Source: Trichostrongylus colubriformis
Lineage: Eukaryota > Nematoda > Chromadorea > Rhabditida > Trichostrongylidae
DNA length: 64,000 nt
NCBI GenBank assembly: GCA_963978905.1
Contig: OZ022257.1
Coordinates: 7,383,155 to 7,447,154 of the forward strand
Reading direction: 5' to 3'
Both the position numbers and the translations under genes were made by a program. Shown here piece by piece: positions 43,930-55,032 of the stretch. The notes below the pieces were generated by a model. That model was given only the letters and a program-made list of their open reading frames with translations, did not search any database and had not been told where the DNA came from. The stretch's first letter is position 1, and every line of letters starts with the position of its first letter.

Positions 43930-44161
43930 GTGAGTAAATCCGTTAAGGTTTGACAGGGGTTGGGGGACAAATGATTTCACGTTCAATGTCTGAATGACAG
44001 CGGCACACCATCACTTGCGAGCACGTGAAAAGATAATAAACACTGCCGGAAGGATATTATTCTCAGCATAAATCCTGGAAGGAGAAAGAAGCCCAGGGTG
44101 AGAGAACTATTGTTGCACACGATCTTGTTCCACTCACGTCGAGGCTTCTTCCCTTCCCTAG

Positions 44162-44283
44162 GCTCAGGCCGATATTCGTATCCCAATACATTTACACTAG
44201 TTGAGCTATCGCACAGTACCGAAACTGACAGTCATGAGAACCCGCAAGAAAGCCGTAGGTTCCGGACTAACATGTTTGAATGA
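44162..44283 (+). CDS. secreted peptide gene 2, exon 2 (right arm)
   Basis: Follows acceptor CCCTTCCCTAG. Continues the frame as SGRYSYPNTFTLVELSHSTE, then TDSHENPQESRR and FRTNMFE to TGA. It differs from the left-arm copy by H for Q. The next gene's TATA box begins only 127 bp after the stop. Confidence 0.75.
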
Positions 44284-44410
44284 GAGTGTATAAAGTAAAA
44301 ATAGGCTAGAAGCCACTATGCTGGCTAGAGGCATCAGCATAGTAATGAGCTTCCAGCTAATCGTAGTTCGCGGTGACCGCCAGGGATCATGAAGGCATGA
44401 TAAAGGATCG

Positions 44411-44416
44411 TATAAA
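44411..44416 (+). promoter_or_regulatory. TATA box of secreted peptide gene 1 (right arm)
   Basis: GGATCGTATAAAGGAGGTGG, 48 bp before the ATG. Part of the shared promoter block. Confidence 0.65.
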
Positions 44417-44463
44417 GGAGGTGGGCTGCGGTTTGCATTCATTTCAACAACGTCGGCAGAAAA

Positions 44464-44575
44464 ATGAAGATTGTTTTCGTTACGTTCCTGCTGATCTTTG
44501 ATGTCGACGCATACGCTCGCAACCAGGACCCTAACACAGTGAAACAAGCGCCCACGACTACAACTACTACAACCA
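44464..44575 (+). CDS. secreted peptide gene 1, exon 1 (right arm)
   Basis: ATG at 44,464; signal peptide MKIVFVTFLLIFDVDAYA; then RNQDPNTVKQAP and seven threonines; ends at GTAAGG (44,576). The donor consists of the last exon G plus the TAA target duplication of the MITE plus its first GG. Ignoring the MITE and one duplication, the frame stays open for 29 further codons (44,903-44,990), giving a 66-residue protein. Whether the MITE is spliced out, or the gene is simply broken, is undecided. Confidence 0.6.
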
Positions 44576-44579
44576 GTAA

Positions 44580-44902
44580 GGCCGCTTCCATACTTTGCGC
44601 ACCGACGCCGTCACGCGCGTGCCGGCGTCACGCGCGTGACGGCGCCCATAGATAATGCGGTCCCAATCACACTACAGTATGGTGTTGTGGCCGATTCGAA
44701 CCTTGGCGCTGTGCCAATAAGGTGATCGTGGCCCTTCGTGTATTGATCGTGGCCGCTTCGTGTATTGGCACAGCGCCAAGATTCGAATCGGCCACAACAC
44801 CATACTGTAGTGTGATTGGGACCGCATTATCTATGGACGCCGTCACGCGCGTGATGCCGGCACGCGCGTGACGGCGTCGGTGCGCAAAGTATGGAAGCGG
44901 CC
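44580..44902. mobile_element. PIF/Harbinger-type MITE with nested palindrome (right arm)
   Basis: Same GGCCGCTTCCATACTTTGCG ends and TAA duplications (44,577-44,579, 44,903-44,905) as the 91-bp left-arm copy, but 323 bp long. A second palindrome of 191 bp (44,646-44,836, ends CCATAGATAATGCGGTCCC) is inserted in its stem. Confidence 0.75.
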
Positions 44903-44990
44903 TAAGAGGTTCCATATGTTCCAGCCACAAAATGCTTCAACGGATCAAACTCAAAGTAGTCAGTTGGAAAGAAAGGTGAAGCGATTGTAG
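44903..44990 (+). CDS. downstream part of secreted-peptide gene 1 (right arm)
   Basis: Frame-continuing segment after the MITE: SKRFHMFQPQNASTDQTQSS then QLERKVKRL and TAG. An alternative acceptor TATGTTCCAG would shift to a short TTKCFNGSNSK end. Identical in layout in the left arm (19,970-20,057). Confidence 0.4.
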
Positions 44991-45364
44991 TGACAAGTGC
45001 ATCTCAGAGCTAAGGAAGCGAAGACGTATCGATTAAGTGACTGGGCGACAACAACACAATGGAGCTGTGTCACAATTAAGCGAAGATGCGATTGTGCCTA
45101 AAGAAAAGATGCATATCGATTAGGCAACTGGTCGGATCGGCATTGCTTAGAGTTCGCAATTCACACATTCAGGCGTAAAGCGAAAGATACGTATTGATGT
45201 GACGTGCTCATGCGATCAGGAAATAAGGCGGAGAGGTTAAGACACGGGTCAATGTGAGTTGGGAGGGGTGGGGACGATACCTGAGGTAGTCTTCAGAGTT
45301 CGCGATTTAGTCGATTGCGCGATTCAGGTGGAAAGAAAGAGACGCAGGCGCTCATGTCCTAGGG

Positions 45365-46017
45365 GGGTGGCACTCAAAAACACATTTGAAATCACAATAG
45401 AGAATTAATCCTTTACAAATCTTCAAAAAATGTATTATCAACGTGTCCGATTATCATTAGGATGTTTCTATTTTGAAATGTCGAAAGTAAATAAACAAAC
45501 ACAATCCTGCCTGCCATTGATGTCCCCCTTCCCCAAGGCTTGGGCTAAATGCTTGGTCCTGGTTCGCACGCATTTCTTCGTATCCCAAGAATCAGCATGC
45601 AACATTATGAAAGAAAATGAATGCGTGAAGTGGGGATGAAAGCTGTTCTGTCAGGATCGTGCCGCGGTGGGTGGCCAGCGCGCTCCTTCTATTAACACGG
45701 CGTTACCTGTAAATGACGCTACAACACACTTATTTCATTGTCTTTTTTTGTTTTTCGGGTTTTTTATGTGTCTGGTCTAGTATTATGTTTTTTAATGTGT
45801 TAGGAGGTATTGATGACAGTGCAAACCGGGGAATGTGGTTTTTGCCTAAGCCTTTAGGGGGAAGGAGCTTCGGAATGGGTGAATATTTTTTTGGTGTGGC
45901 AAATATTTTTTCATCTTCTTGTGGTTGAGGACACTCCTCGGAGCTTCTTTTTACCCTCTCAGGGTGAGGAAAAAATTTCCACTTCCTAGAAATTGTGTTT
46001 GAGTGCCACCCCCATAG
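45365..46017. mobile_element. TIR element with GTGGCACTCAAA ends (right arm)
   Basis: Copy of 16,258-16,912. Its outer TIR is directly continuous with the satellite array that starts at 46,003. Confidence 0.6.
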
Positions 46018-49000
46018 TACATGAGCGCCGAGACGCATATCGATCGGGTGATTCAGACGATTGCGCGATTACCTGAATCGCGCGAGTCGTGCGATTCGGG
46101 CGTACCACTCACCTGATCAATACGTATCTTCTTATCCTTTCCGCCTGAATCGCGCGATCCAGGCGAAAGGACATGACATACATGGACAAGAGGATGTGAG
46201 CTCAGCCTAAGCTTGGGAGAGGGGAACAAGCTTTGGGTGAGTCGTATCGATTAGAGCTTCTGATATGCCCGATCGCGTTACCGCCTGATCGATAGATCCT
46301 GTGATCGCCCAATCGATTTGTACCTTATTCATTTTGCTCAGTCGCCTCATCGCCTGAAACTCATGTGTGATTGCCTACCCTCAACACCGCTCTACGCACT
46401 GGTCAGCCTGCAATTCAGGAATTCAGATAATCGGATGCTAAGGCTAGGATGATAGGTGATAGGGGCGAATGGATCAGATGCGCATCGATTTGCTTAGGTC
46501 GCGTTCTTGCTTTGCGCACCAGCGGCGACGGCGACAATTTGACGGCGGCACTGGCAGCGACGGCATCGAAATCATGTGAGTGCCACCCCCATAGTACATG
46601 AGCGCCGAGACGCATATCGATCGGGTGATTCAGACGATTTCGCGCGATCCAGGCGGAAAGACATGACATACATGGACAAGAGGATGTGAGCTCAGCCTAA
46701 GCTTGGGAGAGGGGAACAAGCTTTGGGTGAGTCTTATCGATTAGAGCTTCTGATATGCCCGATCGCGTTACCGCTTGATCGATAGATCCTGTGATCGCCC
46801 AATCGATTTGTACCTTATTCATTTTGCTCAGTCGCCTCATCGCCTGAAACTCATGTGTGATTGCCTACCCTCAAAACCGCTCTACGCACTGGTCAGCCTG
46901 CAATTCAGGAATTCAGATAATCGGATGTAAGGCTAGGATGATAGGTGATAGGGGCGAATGGATCAGATGCGCATCGATTTGCTTAGGTCGCGTTCTTGCT
47001 TTGCGCACCGGCGGCGACGGCGACAATTTGACGGCGGCACTGGCAGCGACGGCATCGAAATCATGTGAGTGCCACCCCCATAGTACATGAGCGCCGAGAC
47101 GCATATCGATCGGGTGATCCAGACGATTTCGCGCGATCCAGGCGGAAAGACATGACATACATGGACAAGAGGATGTGAGCTCAGCCTGAGCTTGGGAGAG
47201 GGGAACAAGCTTTGGGTGAGTCGTATCGATTAGAGCTTCTGATATGCCCGATCGCGTTACCGCCTGATCGATAGATCCTGTGATCGCCCAATCGATTTGT
47301 ACCTTATTCATCTTGCTCAGTCCCCTCTTCGCCTGAAACTCATATATGATTGCCCACCCTCAACACTGCTCTACGCACTGGTCAGCCTGCAATTCAGGAA
47401 TTCAGATAATCGGATGCTAAGGCTAGGACGATAGGTGATGGGGGCAAATGGATCAGATGCGCATCGATTTGCTTAGGTCGCGTTCTTGCTTTGCGCACCG
47501 GCGGCGACGGCGACAATTTGACGGCGGCACTGGCAGCGACGGCATCGAAATCATGTGAGTGCCACCCCCATAGTACATGAGCGCCGAGACGCATATCGAT
47601 CGGGTGATTCAGACGATTTCGCGCGATCCAGGCGGAAAGACATGACATACATGGACAAGAGGATGTGAGCTCAGCCTAAGCTTGGGAGAGGGAAACAAGC
47701 TTTGGGTGAGTCGTATCGATTAGAGCTTCTAATATGCCCGATCGCGTTACCGCCTGATCGATAGATCCTGTGATCGCCCAATCGATTTGTACCTTATTCA
47801 TTTTGCTCAGTCGCCTCATCGCCTGAAACTCATGTGTGATTGCCTACCCTCAACACCGCTCTACGCACTGGTCAGCCTGCAATTCAGGAATTCAGTTAAT
47901 CGGATGTAAGGCTAGGATGATAGGTGATAGGGGCGAATGGATCAGATGCGCATCGATTTGCTTAGGTCGCGTTCTTGCTTTGCGCACCAGCGGCGACGGC
48001 GACAATTTGACGGCGGCACTGGCAGCGACGGCATCGAAATCATGTGAGTGCCACCCCCATAGTACATGAGCGCCGAGACGCATATCGATCGGGTGATCCA
48101 GACGATTCCGCGCGATCCAGGCGGAAAGACATGACATACATGGACAAGAGGATGTGAGCTCAGCCTGAGCTTGGGAGAGGGGAACAAGCTTTGGGTGAGT
48201 CGTATCGATTAGAGCTTCTGATATGCCCGATCGCGTTACCACCTGATCGATAGATCCTGTGATCGCCCAATCGATTTGTACCTTATTCATCTTGCTCAGT
48301 CCCCTCTTCGCCTGAAACTCATATGTGATTGCCCACCCTCAACACTGCTCTACGCACTGGTCAGCCTGCAATTCAGGAATTCAGATAATCGGATGCTAAG
48401 GCTAGGACGATAGGTGATGGGGGCAAATGGATCAGATGCGCATCGATTTGCTTAGGTCGCGTTCTTGCTTTGCGCACCGGCGGCGACGGCGACAATTTGA
48501 CGGCGGCACTGGCAGCGACGGCATCGAAATCATGTGAGTGCCACCCCCATAGTACATGAGCGCCGAGACGCATATCGATCGGGTGATTCAGACGATTTCG
48601 CGCGATCCAGGCGGAAAGACATGACATACATGGACAAGAGGATGTGAGCTCAGCCTAAGCTTGGGAGAGGGAAACAAGCTTTGGGTGAGTCGTATCGATT
48701 AGAGCTTCTGATATGCCCGATCGCGTTACCGCCTGATCGATAGATCCTGTGATCGCCCAATCGATTTGTACCTTATTCATTTTGCTCAGTCGCCTCATCG
48801 CCTGAAACTCATGTGTGATTGCCTACCCTCAACACCGCTCTACGCACTGGTCAGCCTGCAATTCAGGAATTCAGATAATCGGATGCTTAGGCTAGGATGA
48901 TAGGTGATGGGGGCAAATGGATCAGATGCGCATCGATTTGCTTAGGTCGCGTTCTTGCTTTGCGCACCAGCGGCGACGGCGACAATTTGACGGCGGCACT

Positions 49001-50010
49001 GGCAGCGACGGCATCGAAATCATGTGAGTGCCACCCCCATAGTACATGAGCGCCGAGACGCATATCGATCGGGTGATTCAGACGATTTCGCGCGATCCAG
49101 GCGGAAAGACATGACATACATGGACAAGAGGATGTGAGCTCAGCCTAAGCTTGGGAGAGGGGAACAAGCTTTGGGTGAGTCGTATCGATTAGAGCTTCTG
49201 ATATGCCCGATCGCGTTACCGCTTGATCGATAGATCCTGTGATCGCCCAATCGATTTGTACCTTATTCATTTTGCTCAGTCGCCTCATCGCCTGAAACTC
49301 ATGTGTGATTGCCTACCCTCAACACCGCTCTACGCACTGGTCAGCCTGCAATTCAGGAATTCAGATAATCGGATGTAAGGCTAGGATGATAGGTGATAGG
49401 GGCGAATGGATCAGATGCGCATCGATTTGCTTAGGTCGCGTTCTTGCTTTGCGCACCGGCGGCGACGGCGAATTTGACGGCGGCACTGGCAGCGACGGCA
49501 TCGAAATCATGTGAGTGCCACCCCCATAGTACATGAGCGCCGAGACGCATATCGATCGGGTGATCCAGACGATTTCGCGCGATCCAGGCGGAAAGACATG
49601 ACATACATGGACAAGAGGATGTGAGCTCAGCCTGAGCTTGGGAGAGGGGAACAAGCTTTGGGTGAGTCGTATCGATTGGAGCTTCTGATATGCCCGATCG
49701 CGTTACCGCCTGATCGATAGATCCTGTGATCGCCCAATCGATTTGTACCTTATTCATCTTGCTCAGTCCCCTCTTCGCCTGAAACTCATATGTGATTGCC
49801 CACCCTCAACACTGCTCTACGCACTGGTCAGCCTGCAATTCAGGAATTCAGATAATCGGATGCTAAGGCTAGGACGATAGGTGATGGGGGCAAATGGATC
49901 AGATGCGCATCGATTTGCTTAGGTCGCGTTCTTGCTTTGCGCACCAGCGGCGACGGCGACAATTTGACGGCGGCACTGGCAGCGACGGCATCGAAATCAT
50001 GTGAGTGCCA
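46003..50010 (+). repeat. 489-bp satellite array, 8 units
   Basis: GTGCCACCCCCATAGTAC recurs at 46,003, 46,580, 47,069, 47,559, 48,048, 48,538, 49,028 and 49,515; the last unit ends about 50,005. The first unit is 577 bp, the rest 487-490 bp. Units contain GCATCGATTTGCTTAGGTCG, GGCAGCGACGGCATCGAAAT and GATTCAGACGATTTCGCGCG. Alternate units share sequence variants (e.g. CCCCTCTTCGCC against CGCCTCATCGCC), suggesting amplification of a two-unit block. All open frames here, on both strands, are repeat shadows. Confidence 0.95.
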
Positions 50011-50510
50011 CCGACTACGGCGGCACTCTAGTGACGTCCTCCCCTCGTGAAACGCTTGATCCAACCACACTACAGTATGATGATTGTGGCGAGAGCCCAG
50101 GAATTCAAATTCGAATTTGGCATAGTATGGCGTTATGCCAAGATTCGAATTCGAGTTCGTGTGTTTCGCCACGATCATATACCTGTGATGTAGTTGAGTC
50201 GAGCGTTTTGCAAACGGAGCGCATCACCAGAGTGCCGACGTGATCGGCGGCGGGCACATATTTTGATGCTGTCGCTGCCGGTGCGCAAAGTAAGAATGCG
50301 ACGTAAGCAAATCGATGCGCATCTTATCCATTTGGCCCGATCACCTAATCGCTCGAAACGATATGCATTACTTGGGCAGAGCCACAGACGATCGATTGAG
50401 TAGTAAAGCACTCGTGAGTTATTCGTCATCATGATCGATATGCATATATTCCCTAATCGCCTACTTCTTCCATCTCCCCTCTTTCCTACGTCTTGTTGGT
50501 TGAATCGTCA

Positions 50511-50724
50511 ATGCACAATGTCACAAACAAATTTCACGATTCCACATATTCCACTGATTCAACGGCTATGAATGCTGATCAAAGTCCTGAGGGCTGTGGT
50601 GAACGAAACGGCTTCGAAACGTGCAAAGAAATGATTCTGACATCGGGAAAACACTTTTCGTCTGTTCCTCGAGGAGCAGGAGGTGCAGCCAAAGAGCGAG
50701 CGAAAACAGAAGGGTGGTTTGACG
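50511..50724 (+). CDS. candidate exon with GTATGT donor (right-arm copy)
   Basis: ATG at 50,511, 71 codons plus one base, donor GTATGT at 50,725. Reads MHNVTNKFHDSTYSTDST, then SPEGCGERNGFETCKEM and a basic glycine/alanine-rich end. Five codons shorter than the left-arm copy. No signal peptide; family unknown. Confidence 0.4.
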
Positions 50725-51389
50725 GTATGTCTGTCCGTCCGCAAATGAGTGATTCTGATTAGGAAACGACAGAGTAAAGTAACTCTCTGAGCAGGGAAAA
50801 ACTGACGTGTGTTCGAGATCATTGTATGATCATGTTACGGATGGGCTTTCAACTTCCCATGGAACTTCGAATAGGGATCCCTACAGATCGATAGAGCTGC
50901 GAAGGCTGATTACAAATGTGAAAACTAAAAGTGCTGTGGGCTGCTCTGAAGCGAGTTAGGAGGGGTCAAAGTTAGCCTGTGATATCTCCTTGGGGAGGCA
51001 CTGCCGTCAGCACGGCTGTTGTTGAGCTATCAGCCGCCACCGTGGCTTACTGATAGTGTTCCGGATCTGAAGCATAGGGGTGTTGTGTTTGCTCCCCGCC
51101 TGTGGAGATTTTTTTGCATTTTGTGTCTCATTGTCTACACGTTTACCTAAATGAATAGTACTATTACATGGTACGTTGGGAAGCCCATAACGCGCGAGTC
51201 AGTCGTTCTCGTGCAAAACCAGTGTGGTTTTCGTGTTTAGGGAATCAAATTACCCCAGGAGACTAATTTTCAGCCAATTCGAGAATTTGACCAAATTTCG
51301 GAAAAATTCACGATCTATTAGGTGGCAACACATTGAACAGAGGAGAAGTCACTTTAATATTGTGCTGTTCCGGAGTCTCATGGTTATCT

Positions 51390-51614
51390 GAATATTTAAA
51401 AGCAGTTGCGACTCCAAAATATTTATTCAAAAGACCAAAAAGTCCCCTCAAAAGTCTCGAAAGTCTTCCTGCACCATTCGTCTCTGGCAGGGCCTGAAAA
51501 AGGCGTTATACACCGAAATATTGCAAAAATATTTTCAAGACTTTTGAGGCTTTTGAGGGGTCTTTTGAGTCTTTTGAATAAATATTTTGGAGTCGCAACT
51601 GTTTTTAAACATTC
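51390..51614. mobile_element. fold-back element (right arm), degenerate hammerhead core
   Basis: Copy of 14,057-14,281. The core region 51,494-51,518 (plus) reads CTGAAAA...CACCGAAA, with the conserved GA step and a stem pair changed. Confidence 0.55.
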
Positions 51615-51884
51615 AAAAGGAGAAGTCGTTGACCACTGCCGAAAAAATGCTCGTATTTAACTCTTGCTACTTACGTCTAGTGCGATGGGCAAGTGTAAAA
51701 GGTATGTGCAGGTTACCTTGTTCGGGTTGCAGGATTTTTTGTAGAAGAAAATTCAAAAACTACCTTTTTATCCCTGGTGGACCAAAACTGGATTTGGCTG
51801 AGACTTTGCACAAAGGGGTAATTCGATCCCCTGTGCACGAATATCACGATCTTTTTACGCAACAACGTCTAATTCGTGTGGTAT

Positions 51885-52330
51885 GGGAGTCTCTTCAGCC
51901 TGATATGCTTCCCCTGAGAGTACTGTTAGTAGTTATAAATAAAGTGGTAGAGTAAGTGATGGGTGTGATAGGTACCAGTATGAGAAAACGTTCAGAAGTG
52001 AAAGAAAAACACTTTCTGGCCATGAAACACAAAATGCAAAGAAGGCCTCACCGGCGGGGAGCAAACCCTCAATCCTAACCCTGCGGAGCCGCAATACTAC
52101 CAGTGAGCCACGTGGCTGTTTTTAGCTCCGCAACTACACTGCTGATGGCAAAGTGCCTCGCCAACGAGATATCGCAGGTAAATCACAGGTTAATTTGACC
52201 CCTCCTAACTCGCTTCGGAATAGCCCGTAGCACTTTTAGTTTTCACATTTGTAATCAGCCTTCGCAGCTCTATCGATCTGTAGGGGTCCCTATTCGAAGT
52301 TCCATGGGAAGTTGAAAGCCCTTCCTGGTT
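51885..52330. repeat. fragment of the 62-kb fold-back family
   Basis: 51,885-52,120 is the inverse of 62,310-62,570 (GGGTGTGATAGGTACCAGT and GAAACACAAAATGC blocks). 52,220-52,325 directly repeats left-arm 14,740-14,835. No gene. Confidence 0.6.
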
Positions 52331-53170
52331 GGTGATATATATACAGATTCCTCTTCGGGAGCTCTAGCCACTGATCTATCTTTCAAATAAATTGGACCTC
52401 TCTGCTAAAGTAATGGCAAAAAGACGGTGCGCGTCACACGTTCCCGCCGCTATCCGTCGATTTGGCAGAAATGAGGAGCGGTGTTGTACGTCTGGAACGC
52501 GGTCTCCTTTTTCTGACGCTTACCACCTTTCCCGTGTGCGCTGCACCAGGTAAGGATTGTCATTCGCACCCGAAATTCAGTTCTTCTTTTCACCCAGTAT
52601 TTTTGATGTAACAAAGAAAGCGTTCTCATTAGATCGTGAAGACTTCGAAAGATCTGAAGCTCATATGAGTAGAAGAGGTCTCCGCCTGAATAGGAACAAT
52701 CGTGGAGCACTGAAACAGGAGGTTTTCTACTTGCAAGGGATGAACAAGAGAAAGTTAGCGGTATAACACGCGGGAGCTGAAATTGAATAATTTTTTTGCG
52801 CTGAAGTGAGGTCCCTGCGACTGTGGACGTCAGGATGGGTCTCTAAGGTGCGATAGGTAAAAGTGCAGGAGCTGAGATAATGTAAGAGAGACTGTTGTAC
52901 TAGGTTAGAAGAAGAATGCCTAGATGAGGAGCAGCCGAAGTGGAACAGTAGTAGAAATTTCTCAGCATTTGTGATCTTGTAAATGTTGAGAAGTGATTTG
53001 AAGTAGTGTACTAGATGTGAAATGAAAGAAAATCCCTGAAGTAGTGGTCTCTTCAAGCACAGGTCTAGTACAGCTCCCTTATTATGAGAGAGCAGATAGA
53101 CGGGTAGTCCTGGCGTACAGAGTATTACTTAAAGCAGTCCTATTGAGAAACTGTAAATGGACGGATACTG
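52330..53170. other. no firm gene
   Basis: Short frames with some GT/AG sites but no joined exons that could be supported. Confidence 0.3.
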
Positions 53171-53174
53171 ATAG

Positions 53175-53466
53175 GGACTGTCGCAGGAAAACAAGGGAAT
53201 CATGGCCACTCAAATACAAACACGGATAAGAAATATTTCATACTGCCTTTGTTCAAAAGCTGAAATATGTCTTTGCTTAAATATTTCTTCAGGTGACATT
53301 TCACCCTGTAAGTAGGTTCAAAAAAGAGTCAGAATGTCTAATAAAATTTGAGAAGTTAGAGAAATCATTTTATTTGCACTTAAATTAAGAACTATTAACT
53401 TTTTCGTTTTTATAGGAATTGATGCAGGGAAACAAGGGAGTCATAGTCCATCAAACATAAACCCAT
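53175..53466 (+). CDS. two exon-like copies of the GKQGxH motif
   Basis: 53,175-53,230 and 53,416-53,466, each after a -ATAG site, encode TVAGKQGNHGHSNTNTDK and IDAGKQGSHSPSNINP in the same phase as the 38,315 exon. The first has lost its donor (GA for GT). Both are followed by a TTCAG acceptor about 60-70 bp later. Possibly tandem exons of a small gene also present at 38.3 kb. Confidence 0.35.
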
Positions 53467-54109
53467 GTAGTTAGTTTTTCATACTCTTTTTTGTTTACGA
53501 GCTTGAATATCATATACCTGCTCAAATATTTGTTCAGGTAACAATGCACTACACGTAAGTTTGTTCTATTTTTGCTTCGATTTATTAACTCCTACCACTT
53601 TTTTTGTTGAAATCATTTACAAGCTTCATATTCTTTGGCTAAGATTTTTGTCGAAACTTATAAGCGAGATCAATTGAGGAAGGTCAAGCCAAAGACTATG
53701 ACGGGAATGTGTGAAGTGGAGAGTTTGTGGGATTTGTGAGAAGTCTTTACTGACCGAAGTCCCGATTCCTTTGGAGCTAATGTCCGAGTACACTCGTTCC
53801 CGCTCAACTACAAGAGGTACAAGAGATATACACTTTTGTATCGAAACTTGACCTATCGCTCTCGATTCCCCATTCTACCATTTCATTTCCACATATAACG
53901 CCCTATATTCGTGGTGACCGGTCGTGTCTACCCCTCTCTGTTGCTGATTGCACATATATCTTATCCATATCTATATTCTGGTTATTTAACTGCAATAACG
54001 ACTTGGTATTCATATAGTGGATAGTAATCATACCAGAGGTGAACAGTTGGTGAGCTTGAGAGCGTAAATGTTTCGACTTTTTCTGTTGCGGTTGATTTCG
54101 AAGTGAAGC

Positions 54110-54555
54110 AGTGGAGGCAGATAAGCGTGGGCGCAGCTTGGTTATCTCTGGGATTTCAGAGTCTGCTCCAGAGAACCCTCCTTCCAGCAAACAACAGGAA
54201 TTGGAGGCTGGCGTGACGGAGGTTCTGGATATTCCAGGCGTTGAGGGCAGGCCAGTGGAGGCCTATCGCATGGGTAGGCCTGGTGGTACGCACCCACGCC
54301 TGGTTAAACTAGTGCTACCATCCAAAAACCACTGGATTACTACACTTGCAAATAGCCGCCGCTTGCGTAGCTCTCGTTTCCCTAGTATATGTGCACAAAA
54401 GCTTAACTCTTGAAGAGCGCACACGAGAATTCCAACTTCGGCAAGAGTGTAGAACGCGCAATAAGCAGCTCAACAGCCATGTCTGGGTGGTCTACCGGGG
54501 CGAGTTGGGGCGCTCCGACGAGATTGCAAAATCGAAGGAGCCGGAAAACTTCTAG
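54110..54555 (+). pseudogene. LINE ORF1-like region (broken)
   Basis: Reads RGRSLVISGISESAPENPP, then VEAYRMGRPGG and RLVKLVLPSKNHW, shifting frame at about 54,350 to continue KSLTLEERTREFQLRQECR and WVVYRGELG. This pattern (ISGLPES, YRxG, RLVKxVLPS, LRQECRxxN, YRGxL) is the RNA-binding-like N-terminal region of nematode CR1 elements. One frameshift. Confidence 0.65.
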
Positions 54556-54630
54556 CTCGTCACGGAACACCCCCAGGCATGACCTTGTTTTCTTTTTAAT
54601 TCCCAAAGTCTGAACAATAAGCGTCATCAT

Positions 54631-55032
54631 TTGCAACATTTTCTCTACTCTCACAATCCCGATATGGTTTTTATAACCAAAACGTGGCTATCACCCAGGA
54701 TATCAGACAGTGAACTTTCCTCCAATCGCACCTACAATGTCTTTCGGTATGACCGCAAGTGGAAAAAAGGTGGCGGGGTATGTTGTCTAGTTAGAAATGT
54801 AATAAATTTGACTACCGTTGCTACACCTTGCCAGAAGTCGGAACTCCTCTGCCTCGAAGGGTGTGACACTTCCACTGCTTTCTCCTTCAGAATTGTCTTA
54901 ACATATCGACCACCAAATTCAGATTCTAAGGACGACGAATGCCTCATTGAGTCTTTAATAGATCTTTCTATCTCAATCAAACATTTAATCGTTCTTGGCG
55001 ATTTTAACCTTGACATAGACTGGACAGCATAA
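54631..55032 (+). pseudogene. LINE apurinic-type endonuclease domain (partial)
   Basis: Carries FITKTWLSPRISDSE, FRYDRKWKKGGGVCCLVRN, LTYRPPNSDSK and the catalytic-region motif VLGDFNLDIDW. The domain is open over 133 residues, then stops (TAA at 55,030). The first part, with the metal-binding N/E residues, is absent. Confidence 0.75.

Larger units (their letters stand above)
41780..51881 (-). repeat. right arm of giant inverted duplication
   Basis: Reverse complement of 13,769-22,943. About 10.1 kb because of the expanded 489-bp satellite and a nested palindrome, and despite lacking the 2.7-kb Helitron of the left arm. Inner end inside Helitron B'; outer end at CGTCTAATTCGTG (51,881), after which sequence switches to another fold-back fragment. 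Confidence 0.9.

Noticed and set aside
46003..50010. CRISPR-like array
   Set aside because: Units of 489 bp are contiguous with no spacer/repeat alternation, and the genome is eukaryotic.
46415..50243. Many open frames of 69-132 codons on both strands with the same protein sequence
   Set aside because: They are shadows of the 489-bp satellite; frames change between units and have no splice or start context.
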